A stretch of 64,000 nucleotides of DNA from Paenibacillus silvisoli (GCF_030866765.1 NZ_CP133017.1:5870501-5934500); one strand, 5' to 3'; positions 17,540 through 25,503 are shown, counted from the first letter of the stretch. Translations and numbers: made by a program. The notes: generated by a model from the sequence alone, not told the origin.

Positions 17540-18025
17540 TTACTTGCTCCCATCTCTTGCCTGTAGTTGCCGGCACCAAGCCGCGTACGGCATGCCGATT
17601 CCCGTTAGCGTAATGCGCCGCGCTTCCCCGCCCAGATGGGCGATGTACAGCTGCAGCCGATCCGGCGGCAGCAGCGCGTCAATCAGACTGGCCCATTCGA
17701 CGATCGTAACGCCCTCGCCGAAAAAATAATCGTCCAGCCCAAGCTCGTCCGCTTCCTGCTCGGACAGCCGGTACACATCCATATGATAAAGCGGCAGCTC
17801 CGTGCCTTGATATTCTTTAATGATCGTAAACGTAGGGCTATTCACGACGCCCGGTACGCCGATTGCCGCCGCAAAGGCTTTCGAGAATCGCGTTTTGCCC
17901 GCGCCTAAATCGCCGTCCAGCGCCAGCACCGTTCCCGGTCCCGCCAGCTCGGCAAGCGCCTCCGCCAAGCGTACCGTGTCGGCCTCGCTCTCCGCCGTTA
18001 CGATCCATTCGTAGCTTTCCTTCAT
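17540..18025 (-). CDS. tsaE: tRNA t6A ATPase TsaE
   Basis: The 161-residue P-loop protein has Walker A GDLGAGKTRFSKAF, FTIIKEYQG, the YHMDVYRL segment and IVEWASLIDALLP. It drives turnover of the TsaBD complex. The ATG at 18025 (MKESYEW) follows AGGAG; the much longer frame upstream runs out of frame through thiL and is not real. It starts 13 bases after the thiL stop. Confidence 0.93.
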   Translation of the reverse strand: MKESYEWIVTAESEADTVRLAEALAELAGPGTVLALDGDLGAGKTRFSKAFAAAIGVPGVVNSPTFTIIKEYQGTELPLYHMDVYRLSEQEADELGLDDYFFGEGVTIVEWASLIDALLPPDRLQLYIAHLGGEARRITLTGIGMPYAAWCRQLQARDGSK

Positions 18026-18038
18026 GATCAGGCCGCTC

Positions 18039-19142
18039 CTAACCTCCGAAATGATTGTAGCCGCGCTTGGCGACCCGCTCCCGCACCGGTGAATATCGGC
18101 CGCTGCCGCGTTTGTCGCCGCCGGCTTCCAGGTCGCGGAACATCTCCACGCCCGGTCCGCCTGCCTCCACCTCGCCGATGATGAACATCGGCAGCCCGGC
18201 TTCGGCCAGCTCGGCCTTGGCCGCCTGCGCATCCGCGGCCGCCACCGTGCCGAGCAGCACGTAGTCTTCGCCCCCGTACAGGATCCACTCCAGCGGATCC
18301 AATCCGCAGTCATGCGCGTAAGCGGTCATGCTGCCGCTCCGCGGCAAGCCCGACTCGCGCAGCGCGATCGTGACGCCCGAAGCCTCGGCGATTTCCCAGG
18401 CTTCGCTGGCCAGTCCGTCGCTGACGTCGTTCAGCGACGTAACGGTGCCGCGCGCGGCAAGCATCCGCGCCGCGCGCACCGATGGCGCCGGCCGGCGGTG
18501 CGCCTGCACCAGCGCGGCCGTGCCGCCTTTGGCCGCCGCCGGCGAGGCCGCGCCGGCGCCGCCGCCCGCGGCTGCGGCGAGCAGCGCATGCAGACCGGCC
18601 GCGGCCATCCCCGCAGCGCCGGTCACAAACACGGCGTCGCCGGGCATAGCCCCCGCCCGGCGAATCGCCTTGCCGGCCTCGACGGTGCCCGTTACCGTCA
18701 CGGCCACAACCAAATGCAGCGGCGAGCTCGTCGTATCGCCGCCAACCACCGCGACGCCGTAATGCTCGGCGCACGCGTAAAACCCATCGTAGAGCCGGCG
18801 CATACGTGCCGGCTCCCACGCCTTCGGCACGCTGACGGACACCAGCGCGTGCCTCGGCACCCCGCCCATCGCCGCGATATCGCTGACGTTCGCGGCCAAC
18901 GCCTTCCAGCCGATGTCCTCCGGCTCCATCGTCGCATCGCTAAAGTGGACGGTCTCCACCATCGTGTCGACCGCCAGTAGCCACTCCAGCCCGCCGCCGG
19001 CTTCGCCCGGCGGCGTTCCGACAACCGCCGCGTCGTCGCCGATGCCGAGCACGACGCCTTGGCGCTCCATGAGCTGCCGGCTTTGGCGTGCCTCGTTCCA
19101 ATAGCGAATTCGCGCAAACTCGTCCAGCTTCCCCGCCTCCAT
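18039..19142 (-). CDS. thiL: Thiamine-monophosphate kinase ThiL
   Basis: The enzyme phosphorylates thiamine monophosphate to the diphosphate. It shows LDEFARIRYW, the metal and ATP site GIGDDAAVV, VDTMVETVHF, NVSDIAAMGG and WILYGGEDYVLLG. From the ATG at 19142 it has 367 residues, longer than usual because of an Ala/Gly-rich insert around residues 195-235. An upstream start near 19221 cannot be excluded, and no strong ribosome site marks either. It heads the thiL-tsaE-tsaB-rimI-tsaD operon, as in B. subtilis. Confidence 0.9.
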   Translation of the reverse strand: MEAGKLDEFARIRYWNEARQSRQLMERQGVVLGIGDDAAVVGTPPGEAGGGLEWLLAVDTMVETVHFSDATMEPEDIGWKALAANVSDIAAMGGVPRHALVSVSVPKAWEPARMRRLYDGFYACAEHYGVAVVGGDTTSSPLHLVVAVTVTGTVEAGKAIRRAGAMPGDAVFVTGAAGMAAAGLHALLAAAAGGGAGAASPAAAKGGTAALVQAHRRPAPSVRAARMLAARGTVTSLNDVSDGLASEAWEIAEASGVTIALRESGLPRSGSMTAYAHDCGLDPLEWILYGGEDYVLLGTVAAADAQAAKAELAEAGLPMFIIGEVEAGGPGVEMFRDLEAGGDKRGSGRYSPVRERVAKRGYNHFGG

Positions 19143-19206
19143 GTCCACGGCCGCCGGGGCAGCCGAATGTTCACCGCTTCGTTGCAGCGATGACCAACGC
19201 TTCTTG

Positions 19207-19226
19207 GCAGCGATGATCATCGCTGC
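19207..19226. promoter_or_regulatory. Perfect 20-bp palindrome after the thiL promoter
   Basis: GCAGCGATGATCATCGCTGC is its own complement and begins about 13 bases after the -10 box. A partial copy (GCAGCGATGACC) follows at 19184-19195. It could be an operator or a 5' mRNA hairpin; no regulator can be assigned. Confidence 0.55.
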
Positions 19227-19238
19227 ATTGTTGAGACT

Positions 19239-19267
19239 ATTATATCGGTCAGCACGAAGAGCCGCAA
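19239..19267 (-). promoter_or_regulatory. Promoter of the thiL-tsaD operon
   Basis: The -35 TTGCGG (19267-19262), a 17-base spacer and a consensus -10 TATAAT (19244-19239) lie about 100 bases upstream of the chosen thiL start, directly after the yitT terminator. Confidence 0.75.
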
Positions 19268-19270
19268 CAA

Positions 19271-19312
19271 AAGCAGGCAAGGCCGCGCATCGATGCGCGG
19301 CCTTGCCTGCTT
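19271..19312 (-). terminator. 42-bp perfect palindrome, terminator of yitT
   Basis: Both 21-base halves are exact complements, giving a very stable hairpin centred on CGCATCGATGCG. On the minus strand TTTTGTT follows, so it should end yitT transcription. The plus side has no T run. Confidence 0.8.
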
Positions 19313-19353
19313 GGCTTGCTCTGTCGCAGCCGCTCTTAAATGGCGAGCGCGTG

Positions 19354-20220
19354 CTAGTGAATGGCCCGCTTCTTGAAGCGGCCCCCTTTCACGTCGTGAA
19401 TGTTGCCGACCGCGAGAAACGCCGTCGGATCGAGCTCCTGCACGATCGACTTCATTTTCGCTTCTTCCAGACGCGTAATGACGCAGAAGATGACCCGCTT
19501 CGTCCCGCCGGAGAAAGCTCCTTCGCCGTGCAAATACGTGACGCCGCGGCCCAACCGGCTCATGATCGCATCGCCGATTTCCTTGGCTTCCTGGCTGATG
19601 ATCCAGACCGATTTCGACTGATCCAGACCCTCGAGCGTCACGTCTATCACCTTGAAGGCGATATAGTAGGCGATCAACGAGTACATCGCGCTGTCCCATG
19701 AGAAGACGAAGCCCGCGCTTGCCAGAATGAACAGATTGAAGAACATGACGATTTCCCCGACCGAGAACGGCGTCTTCTTCGTGAACAGAATCGCGATAAT
19801 TTCGGTGCCGTCCAGCGAGCCGCCGGAGCGAATGACGAGACCGACCCCGATCCCGAGAATGACGCCGCCGAATACCGGCGCCAGAAACGGACTGTACGTC
19901 AGCGCCTTCACCGGATGAAGCAGCGTCGTGCCGATGGACATGATCGCGACCGCGTACAGCGTGGAGAAGGCAAAGGTTTTACCGATCTGCTTATACCCGA
20001 TCACCAAAAACGGAAGATTTAATAAGAACAGGAAGATACCGAGCGGCAAGCCGCTAAGATGCGATACGATAATCGAAATACCGACTATCCCGCCGTCAAT
20101 AATATTGTTTGGTACGAGAAAAATTTCCAAGGCTACGGCAACGAGCGCCGCGCCAATCGTCAAAACGATGCCTCGCCAGAGCAGCCCTAGCTTGCTCAGC
20201 TTATCATGCTGTTTAACCAT
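19354..20220 (-). CDS. YitT family membrane protein
   Basis: The 288-residue protein has five or six N-terminal transmembrane helices with the DUF161/YitT pattern (EIFLVPNNIIDGGIVGISII, GVGLVIRSGGSLDGTEII). A C-terminal soluble DUF2179 domain from about residue 220 has YLHGEGAFSGGTKRVIFCVI. The family is widespread in Bacillota and its function is not established. It has its own promoter upstream and a strong terminator downstream, so it is probably monocistronic. Confidence 0.92.
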   Translation of the reverse strand: MVKQHDKLSKLGLLWRGIVLTIGAALVAVALEIFLVPNNIIDGGIVGISIIVSHLSGLPLGIFLFLLNLPFLVIGYKQIGKTFAFSTLYAVAIMSIGTTLLHPVKALTYSPFLAPVFGGVILGIGVGLVIRSGGSLDGTEIIAILFTKKTPFSVGEIVMFFNLFILASAGFVFSWDSAMYSLIAYYIAFKVIDVTLEGLDQSKSVWIISQEAKEIGDAIMSRLGRGVTYLHGEGAFSGGTKRVIFCVITRLEEAKMKSIVQELDPTAFLAVGNIHDVKGGRFKKRAIH

Positions 20221-20272
20221 GTCTCTCCCCCCTCAAAAGTAAAAGAAACGCAGAAAACACGCTTTTTTAATC

Positions 20273-20301
20273 ATTATACCGCATTTCGGGCGGAATTCCA
20301 A
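20273..20301 (-). promoter_or_regulatory. Promoter of yitT
   Basis: The -35 TTGGAA (20301-20296), a 17-base spacer and the -10 TATAAT (20278-20273) lie about 50 bases before the yitT start. Confidence 0.75.
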
Positions 20302-20390
20302 TTATAAGCGCTGCCTTTCGCGGCTTTTTATTCGTTTATGTCTCGCAATCGTCAAATATCGATGTTTTTCCAATATCATCCGGTCTATTC

Positions 20391-20433
20391 AAAAAAAGCC
20401 CCCGAATCCCTAAATCCCGGGTTCGAGGGCTTT
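20391..20433 (-). terminator. Terminator of the sspH unit
   Basis: The stem AAAGCCCTCGAACCCGGG pairs with GATTCGGGGGCTTT, with a T run on the minus strand, 20 bases after the sspH stop. Confidence 0.85.
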
Positions 20434-20453
20434 GCTGTCCTAACGCCAGCGTT

Positions 20454-20642
20454 TTATTCGTTGCCTGCTTCCTGCAATCGGTCGACGGATACGGTCTGCG
20501 TATTGTGCGGGTCAGCCCCCACTTGCACCGTAGCCAGACCATTTTGTTCATCCACGTTTTCGATCCAGACGGGCTGTCCGCCCATATGCACCTCATACGT
20601 GTCTTTCGAGCTGTAAATTTGCATGGCGCGTTTTGCATCCAT
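20454..20642 (-). CDS. sspH: H-type small acid-soluble spore protein
   Basis: This 62-residue protein starts MDAKRAMQIYSSKDTYEVHM and continues GQPVWIENVDEQNGLATVQV, the SspH family pattern. These are minor spore proteins made in the forespore and degraded at germination. It lies seven bases after another small gene, and a sigma-G-like promoter stands upstream of the pair. A second SspH-type gene occurs at 53311. Confidence 0.9.
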   Translation of the reverse strand: MDAKRAMQIYSSKDTYEVHMGGQPVWIENVDEQNGLATVQVGADPHNTQTVSVDRLQEAGNE

Positions 20643-20649
20643 TTTTCGC

Positions 20650-20835
20650 TTAGTCCCTCATTTCTTGCTCCATGGTGTCCGTGGTCGACTCGGCGATCAG
20701 CCCGTTGTTCAAGGTAACCTGTCCGCCGCCCAATCCTTCATTCACCATCCGGTCGATGTCCATAAAATAGTCATCACGGCCTTCATGCATCTTATCGTTG
20801 CCGTCCCCAGTAGGCGAGTTGCCCGCTTCGGTCAT
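20650..20835 (-). CDS. Small acidic protein, co-transcribed with sspH
   Basis: This 61-residue acidic protein (MTEAGNSPTGDGNDKMHEGR...) has a glycine-rich VNEGLGGGQVTLNNGLI segment. It resembles small spore-former proteins of the DUF4025/YozQ kind, but I am not certain. A good GGAGG stands eight bases before its ATG, and its position between a sigma-G-like promoter and sspH suggests forespore expression. Confidence 0.75.
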   Translation of the reverse strand: MTEAGNSPTGDGNDKMHEGRDDYFMDIDRMVNEGLGGGQVTLNNGLIAESTTDTMEQEMRD

Positions 20836-20880
20836 GCCATTTGCCTCCTTCAGATGATGATGTTGGTTGTTGCTAAACGA

Positions 20881-20910
20881 AAATATGCCCGGATCGGCTT
20901 AGTTTCATGC
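20881..20910 (-). promoter_or_regulatory. Sigma-G-like promoter of the sspH unit
   Basis: The -35 GCATGA (20910-20905), a 17-base spacer and the -10 CATATTT (20887-20881) fit the forespore sigma-G consensus (GYATR ... CATNNTA) except one base. It reads toward two small genes, one an SASP. Confidence 0.55.
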
Positions 20911-20970
20911 ATTGCGGGAACAATGAAAACAGAGGACTTCGTTCCATATTTCAATAGGAGGGGAATTATT

Positions 20971-21909
20971 ATGCATACCGTTTGGAAAGGGGCCATCAGC
21001 TTCGGTCTCGTGCATGTGCCTGTTAAAATGTTTTCGGCCACGGAGGACAAAGATATTTCGCTCAAAATGATCCATCGGGATTGCGGCAGCAACATCTCCT
21101 ACATCCGCAAATGTCCGACCTGCGACATCGAGGTCGATTGGGATGCGATCGTCAAAGGCTACGAATACGAGAAAGGCCGCTACGTGCTGTTCGAGAAGGA
21201 CGAGCTTGAGCAGCTGACGGGCGAGGCGACGAAGACGATTACGATTTTGGATTTCGTGGCGCTGGAGGAAATCGATCCGATCTATTTTCAGAAAACCTAC
21301 TATCTCTCGCCCGATCAGGCCGGGGGCAATGCCTATAATCTCTTGATGGAAGCGATGCGGCAGTCGGGCCGGATCGGGATTGCCAAGGTGTCCATTCGGT
21401 CGAAAAGCTCGCTCGCCGCGATCCGGATCATCGACGACTGCTTGGCGATGGAGACGATCTTTTATCCGGATGAAATTCGTTCCGTCGATCAAGTGCCGGG
21501 CTTGCCGGACTCCGTCAACGTGAACGAGAAAGAGCTCATGATGGCGCGCATGCTGATCGAGCAGCTCTCGACCCCGTTCGAGCCGGCTAAGTATACCGAC
21601 GACTATCGCGCGAAGCTGATGGATCTGATTCAGCATAAAATCGCCGGGGAAGACGTTCGCGTCGCGCCGGAGCAGCAAAAAACGAATGTGCTTGACCTGA
21701 TGGCCGCGCTGCAGGCGAGCCTTGAGGCAGTCAAGCTGCCGCCGGATGCAAAAGGCGGACTCGACACCGGCGCCGGCACGGCGGCACCGGCAGGCGCGGC
21801 GAGCGCCGGAACCGGAGCAGCCGCGGCTGACGGCGGCAGCGAGGTCGTCGCCAAGGTGAAGAAGCCGCGCGCGCGCAAAACGGCGACGACGAAGGAAACG
21901 GTGTCCTAG
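20971..21909 (+). CDS. ku: Non-homologous end-joining protein Ku
   Basis: The 312-residue bacterial Ku begins MHTVWKGAISFGLVHVPVKMF, the family hallmark. It contains the Ku core to about residue 250 and ends in a Gly/Ala-rich linker and basic tail (KVKKPRARKTATTK) likely to contact DNA or LigD. Ku rings bind double-strand ends and recruit the ligase. The ATG at 20971 follows AGGAGGGG by about nine bases; the longer upstream frame is not supported. The next gene, a DNA ligase, starts immediately after its stop. It is divergent from the spore-protein pair. Confidence 0.95.
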   Translation: MHTVWKGAISFGLVHVPVKMFSATEDKDISLKMIHRDCGSNISYIRKCPTCDIEVDWDAIVKGYEYEKGRYVLFEKDELEQLTGEATKTITILDFVALEEIDPIYFQKTYYLSPDQAGGNAYNLLMEAMRQSGRIGIAKVSIRSKSSLAAIRIIDDCLAMETIFYPDEIRSVDQVPGLPDSVNVNEKELMMARMLIEQLSTPFEPAKYTDDYRAKLMDLIQHKIAGEDVRVAPEQQKTNVLDLMAALQASLEAVKLPPDAKGGLDTGAGTAAPAGAASAGTGAAAADGGSEVVAKVKKPRARKTATTKETVS

Positions 21910-22932
21910 ATGATGGAGCAGCCGCTGTCGGAGGAATCGCTGGCCGAAATGAATCTGGCTTATGCGCAGCCGCTTCCCCTGCCCGCTGAACCGATGGCCC
22001 CGCTGTCCGATGACGAGCTGCCCGCCGGCAGCGAATGGATCTATCAGCTGAAATGGGACGGCGTGCGCATGCTCGCCAGGCTGAACGGTTTCGGGCAGGT
22101 GGAGCTGTTCTCGCGCAAATTGTATCCGAAGAACGGGACTTACCCGGAAATAGCCGCCATGCTGGAGTCCAAGGCCTCCGAGCTCGGACGCTGCCTGCTG
22201 GACGGCGAAGTCGTCTGGTGGGACGGCGTGCGGCCGAATTTCCAGCAGGTGCTGAAGCGCGAACGCACTGGCGGCGCAAATATTGGCTCGGATTCTGGCG
22301 GCGGTGCGTCAGGCCCTCCTCCGAAAGCCGGCGGGCTTGTCTACGTGCTGTTCGACTTGCTTGCCGATGCGAGCGGCGACCTGCGCCATCTCCCGTATGA
22401 GGAGCGGTACCGGCGGCTGACGGAGCTGTGCCCTTCCCAAGATCCGCGCCTCTTTGTAACCGATACGTTCCAGGATGGCCGCGCGCTGTGGGATTGGGTG
22501 CAGGCGAACAGCTGGGAGGGCGTCGTCAGCAAGCGTACGGACAGCCCTTATCGCGAAGGAAAGAAGCATCGCGACTGGCTGAAGAAGAAGACGGCGCTCG
22601 TGCTCGATGTCGACATCGTCGGGTTAAAATGGCGGAGCGGCATCGTGGCCAGCCTGATCATGGAACACGAAGGCGGCTACCTCGGGAGCGTGTCGCTCGG
22701 GTTGAACGATGCGCTGCGCCAGGTGCTGGCTTCCACGTTTAAACCGCAGCACTCGCATTTGGCGGTTGTCCCTTGTCCTTTTTCGTCTGTACCGGACGAT
22801 CTGAAACGCGAAGAGGTGCAGTGGCTGTCGGTGCCGTTCAAATGCCGGGTTACGGGCCTCGAGCTGACCTCCGCCGGGCAGCTCCGCCATCCGAAGCTCG
22901 TCACGTTCCTGCCGAAGGAGCCGCTGTCATGA
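21910..22932 (+). CDS. ATP-dependent DNA ligase (LigD ligase module)
   Basis: The 340-residue ligase has the nucleotidyl-lysine motif I KWDGVRM (about residue 49), DGEVVWWDG (motif III region), EGVVSKR (motif IV) and KKKTALVLDVDIVG (motif V), with an OB-fold C-terminus. It seals breaks bridged by Ku. In B. subtilis the ligase and polymerase domains form one LigD chain; here the ligase is separate and its stop overlaps the polymerase gene's ATG. A glycine-rich stretch near residues 118-140 is probably a loop. Confidence 0.93.
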   Translation: MMEQPLSEESLAEMNLAYAQPLPLPAEPMAPLSDDELPAGSEWIYQLKWDGVRMLARLNGFGQVELFSRKLYPKNGTYPEIAAMLESKASELGRCLLDGEVVWWDGVRPNFQQVLKRERTGGANIGSDSGGGASGPPPKAGGLVYVLFDLLADASGDLRHLPYEERYRRLTELCPSQDPRLFVTDTFQDGRALWDWVQANSWEGVVSKRTDSPYREGKKHRDWLKKKTALVLDVDIVGLKWRSGIVASLIMEHEGGYLGSVSLGLNDALRQVLASTFKPQHSHLAVVPCPFSSVPDDLKREEVQWLSVPFKCRVTGLELTSAGQLRHPKLVTFLPKEPLS

Positions 22933-23834
22933 GCCGGGCCGTGAAAGGAACGATCGTCATCGAGGGCCAGGAGCTGACGGTCAGCAATCCCGGCAAGCTG
23001 CTGTGGCCGGAGATGGGCATTACGAAGGCGATCTTTTTGGAGCGGCTGGCCGTTCTGTCGCCTTGGCTGCTGAAGCATTGCCAGGACCGGCTGCTGACGA
23101 CGATCCGGTTTCCGGACGGGGTAGACGGCAAGTCGTTTTATCAGAAAAATTGCCCGTCTCCCGCTCCCCCGTTCGTCGAAACCGTAACCCGCGACAGCAT
23201 CTCCTACGTCAAGCTGTCTTCGCTGCCGGTGCTGCTGTGGCTCGGCAACCTGGCATGCCTGGAATACCATGCTTCGTTCGACCGCGTCAGCGACCCTGAG
23301 CATCCGACGGAATGGGTGCTCGATCTGGACCCGTCGCTCGAAGAGGAGCCGCGCATTATGGAGGCCGCGCTGCTGGTCGGGGATTTGCTGCGGTCGCTCG
23401 GCATCACCTCGGTGCCGAAGACGTCGGGTGCGACCGGCGTTCAAGTCATCGTGCCGCTGGTGCAGGATTTGACCTTTGACGAGCTTCGCCGCATCGGCGA
23501 GTTTGTCGGCGCTTTTCTGGCGGACAAGCATCCGCGCTTGTTCACGATCGAGCGGTTGAAGAAGAACCGCGGCGATCTGATTTACATCGATTATTTGCAG
23601 CACTATCAGGGCAAAACGATCATCGCCCCCTACTCCCCCCGCGCCCGCCGAGCCGCCAGCGTCTCCACGCCGCTCCATTGGGATGAAGTCCGCCGCAACG
23701 TCGCCATCGCCGACTTCAACCTGCTGAACATCGAGGAGCGCCTGCACAAGGAAGGCGACCTGCTGGACCGCGTCGCCCCTCAGTCGCTCCGCTCGATTCT
23801 GGCGTTCATCAGCGGCAGCGGCGCGCGGCGGTAA
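22929..23834 (+). CDS. LigD-type polymerase/primase (end-joining polymerase)
   Basis: The 301-residue archaeo-eukaryotic-primase fold protein matches the LigD POL domain: LSNPGKLLWPE-type start, YCHA-type region replaced by LACLEYHASFDR, catalytic acidic pair LDLDPS, TSGATGVQVIVPL, and the late acidic site YIDYLQHYQGKTIIAPYSPR. It fills gaps and adds nucleotides at broken ends. Its ATG at 22929 overlaps the ligase stop by four bases. The canonical family motif often reads SG-KG-LH; here the histidine position is glutamine. A terminator follows directly. Confidence 0.93.
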   Translation: MSRAVKGTIVIEGQELTVSNPGKLLWPEMGITKAIFLERLAVLSPWLLKHCQDRLLTTIRFPDGVDGKSFYQKNCPSPAPPFVETVTRDSISYVKLSSLPVLLWLGNLACLEYHASFDRVSDPEHPTEWVLDLDPSLEEEPRIMEAALLVGDLLRSLGITSVPKTSGATGVQVIVPLVQDLTFDELRRIGEFVGAFLADKHPRLFTIERLKKNRGDLIYIDYLQHYQGKTIIAPYSPRARRAASVSTPLHWDEVRRNVAIADFNLLNIEERLHKEGDLLDRVAPQSLRSILAFISGSGARR

Positions 23835-23836
23835 TA

Positions 23837-23874
23837 AGAAAGCGAGAGCCGCTAGATGGCTCTCGCTTTCTTTA
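23837..23874 (+). terminator. Terminator of the ku-ligase-polymerase operon
   Basis: A 12-bp stem (AAAGCGAGAGCC with GGCTCTCGCTTT) is followed by CTTTATG right after the polymerase stop. Confidence 0.85.
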
Positions 23875-23935
23875 TGTTTGGGTTAGTCGAAAATCCCTCG
23901 TTCAGCGCCACTTTCCGCCGAATATCGTCTCCGAT

Positions 23936-24316
23936 AGCGGCTATTCCGCTATCGATCAACTAAATCGCTCTTTTTTATGCTCAATAGCGGCATATCCGCT
24001 AACTGTGACAAGTTCCAGCGATAGCACGATTTCATGCTCTCAGCCGCGTTTCCTCCGAATTTCGGCGCGGAGTGCATCATTTCATGCTCTCAGCTACCGA
24101 AACCCGAAGGGAAGTAGTTAGTTTTGCCGGCTGAGTGCACGATTTTGTGCTCTCAGCCGCATTTTCTCCCCATTTCAGCGCGGAGAGCATCATATCGTGC
24201 TCCCAGCTACCGAAACCGGAGCGAAGTAGTTAGTTTTGCCGACTGAATGCACGTTTTCGTACTCTCAGCCGCATTTTCTCCCCATTTAGGCGCGGAGTGC
24301 ATCATATCGTGCTCCC
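23936..24316. repeat. Array of palindromes in 50-bp pairs (AGCGG and GCACGATTTCGTGC families)
   Basis: The gap between convergent genes holds AGCGG-N5-CCGCT palindromes at 23936 and 23986 (50 bp apart). Three tandem copies of a 112-113-bp unit begin at 24020, 24133 and 24245. Each unit has two GAGNGCA...TGCTCTC hairpins exactly 50 bp apart (24020/24070, 24133/24183, 24245/24295), separated by CAGCCGC...GCGCGG. The unit also holds CTACCGAAAC and GAAGTAGTTAGTTTTGCCG. There is no reading frame. Confidence 0.8.
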
Positions 24317-24341
24317 AGCCCCAAGCCACATCCAACCAACA

Positions 24342-24377
24342 CAAAAAAAGCCGGACCAGCCCAAGGCCGGTCCGACT
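24342..24377 (-). terminator. Terminator of the aldo-keto reductase gene
   Basis: The hairpin CGGACC / GGTCCG with flanking bases is followed by a T run on the minus strand, just after the reductase stop. Confidence 0.8.
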
Positions 24378-24386
24378 CCCTCACTT

Positions 24387-25325
24387 CTATGCCAAAATCG
24401 TCTCAATGCGTGCCACGACTTCGTCGGATAGCTTGACGCCGGAAGCGGCGACATTCTCGACGACTTGCTCCGGACGGCTTGCGCCGACGATGGCGCTCGC
24501 CACGTTCGGCTGACGAAGAATCCACGCCAGCGCCAGCTGCGCCATCGTGATTTCCAGCTCGCCGGCGATGTCGGACAGCGCGCGCACTTTCGCGAGCTTC
24601 TCTTCCGTGATGCCGTTACGCATCCACTCCAGCTTCGTCGCGCGGCTGCCTTCCGGCAGGCTCGATACCGACGTGTACTTGCCTGTCAGCAAGCCTTGCG
24701 CGAGCGGGCAGAACACTACTTGCGAGATGCCGTTCTTCTCGCCGTACGGAATGACTTCCTTCTCGATGTAACGGTTGAACATGTTGTACTCCGGCTGGCT
24801 GACCACGATCCGGTCAAGCAGGTAACGGTCCGCCGTGCCCAGCGCGTCCGCCATTTGCGATGCCGTCCACTCGCTGACGCCCGCGTACAGCACTTTGCCG
24901 GAGCGGATCAGGTCGTCGATGGCGCGCAGCGTTTCCTGCAGCGGTGTCTCATTGTCATAACGGTGGCAGTAGAACACGTCGACATATTCAACGCCTAACC
25001 GCTTCAAGCTCGCGTTTGCCTGCTCCATCACGTGTTTGCGGGACAAGCCGCGGTCATTCGGGCCATCGCCCATCGGCCAAAATGCTTTTGTCGCCAGCAC
25101 GTACGACTCGCGCGGGAATTGCTTGATCGTTTCGCCGAGCAGAATTTCCGCCGCGCCGCGCTCGTACACGTTTGCCGTGTCGAAGAAGTTGACGCCGAGC
25201 TCATACGCCTTCTCGATCGCTTTTACCGCATTTTCACGCTCGACATAGCCGCCGTATGTAAGCCAGCTGCCCAAGCTGATATCGCTGACCTTAAGGCCGC
25301 TTCCGCCTAGTTTTCTATAATTCAT
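24387..25325 (-). CDS. Aldo/keto reductase
   Basis: The 312-residue TIM-barrel oxidoreductase resembles the voltage-gated-potassium-channel beta/YghZ branch: MNYRKLGGSGLKVSDISLGSW, the catalytic-tyrosine segment FDTANVYERGAAEILLG, YVDVFYCHRYD with the active-site histidine, and NADPH-site residues IVGASRPEQV near the end. The substrate is not predictable. Four 41-bp repeats and their hairpins stand immediately upstream, one abutting its ribosome site. It is divergent from an HxlR-type regulator, which is a plausible controller (inference). Confidence 0.93.
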   Translation of the reverse strand: MNYRKLGGSGLKVSDISLGSWLTYGGYVERENAVKAIEKAYELGVNFFDTANVYERGAAEILLGETIKQFPRESYVLATKAFWPMGDGPNDRGLSRKHVMEQANASLKRLGVEYVDVFYCHRYDNETPLQETLRAIDDLIRSGKVLYAGVSEWTASQMADALGTADRYLLDRIVVSQPEYNMFNRYIEKEVIPYGEKNGISQVVFCPLAQGLLTGKYTSVSSLPEGSRATKLEWMRNGITEEKLAKVRALSDIAGELEITMAQLALAWILRQPNVASAIVGASRPEQVVENVAASGVKLSDEVVARIETILA

Positions 25326-25339
25326 ATCCTTACCTCCTG

Positions 25340-25503
25340 TAATATGGTGTTTGACGGAGTCAAACTCTCTCCGCTAACGGTAATATGGTGTTTGACGGAG
25401 TCAAACTCTCTCCGCTAACGGTAATAGGGTGTTTGACGGAGTCAAACTCTCTCCGCTAACGGTAATAGGGTGTTTGACGGAGTCAAACTCTCTCCGCTTA
25501 ATA
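25340..25503. repeat. Four tandem 41-bp repeats upstream of the reductase
   Basis: Units start at 25340, 25381, 25422 and 25463, each with TAATANGGTG then the hairpin GTTTGACGGAGTCAAAC and CTCTCTCCGCTAAC. A partial fifth unit follows. The first unit joins directly to the AGGAGGT ribosome site of the reductase. A related copy precedes the PP2C gene at 33677. The stretch also holds the promoter region shared with the divergent regulator. Confidence 0.85.

Noticed and set aside
19271..19312. Transposon end or inverted repeat
   Set aside because: A T run on one side and its place just after yitT fit a terminator better, and no target duplication was seen.
24020..24316. CRISPR array
   Set aside because: Unit length is 112-113 bp and both the hairpins and the segments between them repeat, so there are no unique spacers, and no cas genes are near.
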